Of a stretch of DNA of 64,000 nt, positions 30,001-33,000 are shown one piece after another. Origin of the DNA: Sphaerotilus microaerophilus (GTDB lineage Bacteria; Pseudomonadota; Gammaproteobacteria; Burkholderiales; Burkholderiaceae_C); NCBI RefSeq assembly GCF_023734135.1, contig NZ_AP025730.1:682001-746000 (forward strand), read 5' to 3'. The translations under genes and the position numbers were made by a program. The notes under the pieces are model-generated. The model was given only the letters and a program-made list of their open reading frames with translations, searched no databases and was not told the origin of the DNA. Positions within the stretch are counted from its first letter, which is position 1, and the number at the start of each line of letters is the position of its first letter.

Positions 30001-33000
30001 TGGCGACGGCCAGGACACCCTGGACGGCGGGAACGCCAACGACTCGATCAATGGCGGCGCGGGCAATGACCTGGCCTACGGCGGCAACGACCAGGACACC
30101 GTCCTCGGCGGTGCCGGCGTGGACTCGCTGTACGGCGGTGAGGGCCTGGACTCGATCGACGGCGGCGACGACAACGACCTGCTGTACGGCGAGAACGGCA
30201 ACGACACCCTGATGGGTGGCGCCGGTGCCGATACGCTGGACGGTGGCTCGGGTTCCGACCTGATCCGCGGCGGTGCAGGCAACGACGTCTTCAACCAGTC
30301 CACGGAATCCGACCGCCTGCTGGGCGAGGCGGGGGATGACCTCTTCAACGTGATCGCCCTGACCGACAACGGCAGCTTCGAGCTGGACATCGACGGCGGC
30401 GACGGGGTCGACACAGTCAGCCTGAACGCTGGCGGCAGCTACGACTTCCGGGCCACGACCCAGGTCCGCCTGGCCAATGTGGAAATGCTGCGCATGGCCA
30501 CCACCAACCAGACGGTGGCCCTGGACAACACCAACGTGCGCACCTTCGCGGCCACCGGCAATGCGGCGGTCGACAACGCCAGCTACGGCGCGGCCAGCGG
30601 CAAGGCGCTGCTGGTGGTGGATGCGAGCAGCACCAGTGACCGCCTGCGCCTGTTCGGCGAGGGCTGGTTGGCGACCGGTGACAGCACCACGGTGCTGGGT
30701 GGCGGCAGCAGCTATGCCATCTACCGCTTCCGTGACGAGAACATCTATGTCGCCTGCAACACGGTGGTGGTGGTGGTCGACGGCGCGGGTAGCGACTCGA
30801 TGGTCGGCACCGCTGCGGCAGACAGCCTGGATGGCGGCGCCGGAGCCGACACCATCATGGCGGGTCTCGGCAACGACACCGTCTCCGGTGGCCTGGGCAA
30901 CGATGTCATGGACGGTGGTCTCGGCATCGACCTGCTGACCTTTGCGGGCACCAGCTCGCCGATCCACCTCGACCTGTCGCTGAGCACCGCGCAGGACACG
31001 GGCCTGGGCACCGACACCTTCACGGGCTTCGAGATGGTCCAGGGTGGTACGGGCACCGATTCGCTGATGGGCGGCTCCGCCGACGACACCCTGTGGGGTG
31101 GCGCGGGCTCCGACACGCTGGGTGGCAGCGCGGGTGCCGATTCGCTGATGGGCGAGTCGGGCCGCGATCTGGTCGACGGCGGTGACGGCAACGACATCCT
31201 GTACGGTGGCGACGATGCCGACACGCTGCAGGGCGGCGCCGGCGACGATCGCCTCTACGGCGAGAACGGCACCGATGCCCTGCTGGGCGGCGACGGCAAT
31301 GACTCGCTGTGGGGTGGCAATGACAACGACACCCTCCAGGGTGATGCCGGCATCGACCAGCTCTATGGCGAGGAAGGCAGCGACCTGCTGCTGGGCGGCC
31401 TGGGCAACGACACCCTCGATGGCGGCAACGGCAACGACACCCTGATGGGGGGTGGCGACAACGACAGCCTGCAGGGAAGCAATGGCAACGACCTGGTGCA
31501 GGGCGATGCCGGTGACGACACCCTGGACGCCGGTGCCGGCAACGACACCGTGCAGGGTGGCGATGGCAACGACCTGATCTACGGCACCAGCGGCAGCAAC
31601 CTGCTGCAGGGTGGCGCGGGCAATGACACCATCAACGGGGGCAGCCAGAACGACACCATCGCCGGCGGGCTCGGCAACGATTCGCTGGTGGGCAATGGCG
31701 GCTACGACGTGCTCGACATGTCGGCCAGCAGCACGGCGATGAACTTCGACATGTCGGCCGGCTGGCCCGGCACGATCACCGATGCCACCCTGGGCACCGA
31801 CACGATCAGTGGCTTCGAGGGGATCATCGGTGGCTCGGCCAATGACACGATCACCGGCAGCAGCGGTGCCGACATCATTGGTGGCGGCGTCGGCAACGAC
31901 AGCCTGACCGGCGGTGCGGGGCTGGATACGCTGGACTTCAGCAACGCCACCCGCTCCCTGAGTGTGGACCTGAGTCTGAACCGCACCAGCGCGGTGAGCG
32001 TTGGCGACGGCCAGAGCGGGACCGACAGCGTCGTCGGCTTCGAGAACGTCAACGGCGGCTCGGCCAGCGACTGGCTGCAGGGCTCACTCGACGCCAACGT
32101 GCTGCTGGGCAACGACGGCTCCGACATCCTGCTGGGCCTCGATGGCAACGACTCGCTCGACGGCGGCCTGGGCAACGACAGCCTGGACGGCGGCACTGGC
32201 AACGACACGCTGCTGGGCGGTGACGGCGTCGACAGCCTGCAGGGCGGCACTGGCAACGACAACCTGCAGGGCGGTGCCGGCGCAGACAGCTTCAGCGGCG
32301 GCGCGGGCCAGGACACCTTCTGGGGCGGCGATGGCGACGACGTGTTCTACGGCGAAGCCGACAGCTACCAGGACCGGTACTACGGTGAAGCCGGCTTCGA
32401 CGTCCTGAACTACCAGGCCATCACCGTCGACATCAACTTCCAGACCGGCAATGGCTTCTACGCGGGCTATGGCGGTGACCTGTGGTTCACCGTCGCCGGC
32501 CAGACCCAGTACTTCAACAACGTGGAGGGCCTGATCGGCGGTCAGGGCAACGACTACCTGAGGAACAACCACGGCGTCGCAGCCTACATGGACGGCTACC
32601 TCGGCAACGACACCCTGTACGGCCAGAACGCCAACGACACCCTGCTGGGCGGCGTGGGCGAGGACTCGGTCGACGGCGGCAACGGCAACGATTCGCTGCT
32701 GGGTGGCGATGGCAACGACAGCCTGTACGGCAGCTATGGCTCCGACATCCAGCTGGGCGGCGCCGGCAACGACGTCATCGCCGGCAGCTACGGTGACGAC
32801 TACCTGGACGGCGGCGCCGGCATCGACGCGCTGGTGCTGTGGGATGCGACCCAGGCGGTCTCCATCGACCTGAACACCAGCTGGCAGGGCACGCTGACCT
32901 TCAGCAACATCGGCACCGACACCGTGCGCAACTTCGAGGGCGTGGTCGGCAGCAATGGCAACTACGCCGACTCGATCACCGGCACCTCGGGCAGCGACAT

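Noticed and set aside
26195-30967. Minus-strand open frame of 1590 codons
   Set aside because: Shadow of RTX coding sequence with low-complexity Val/Ala content.
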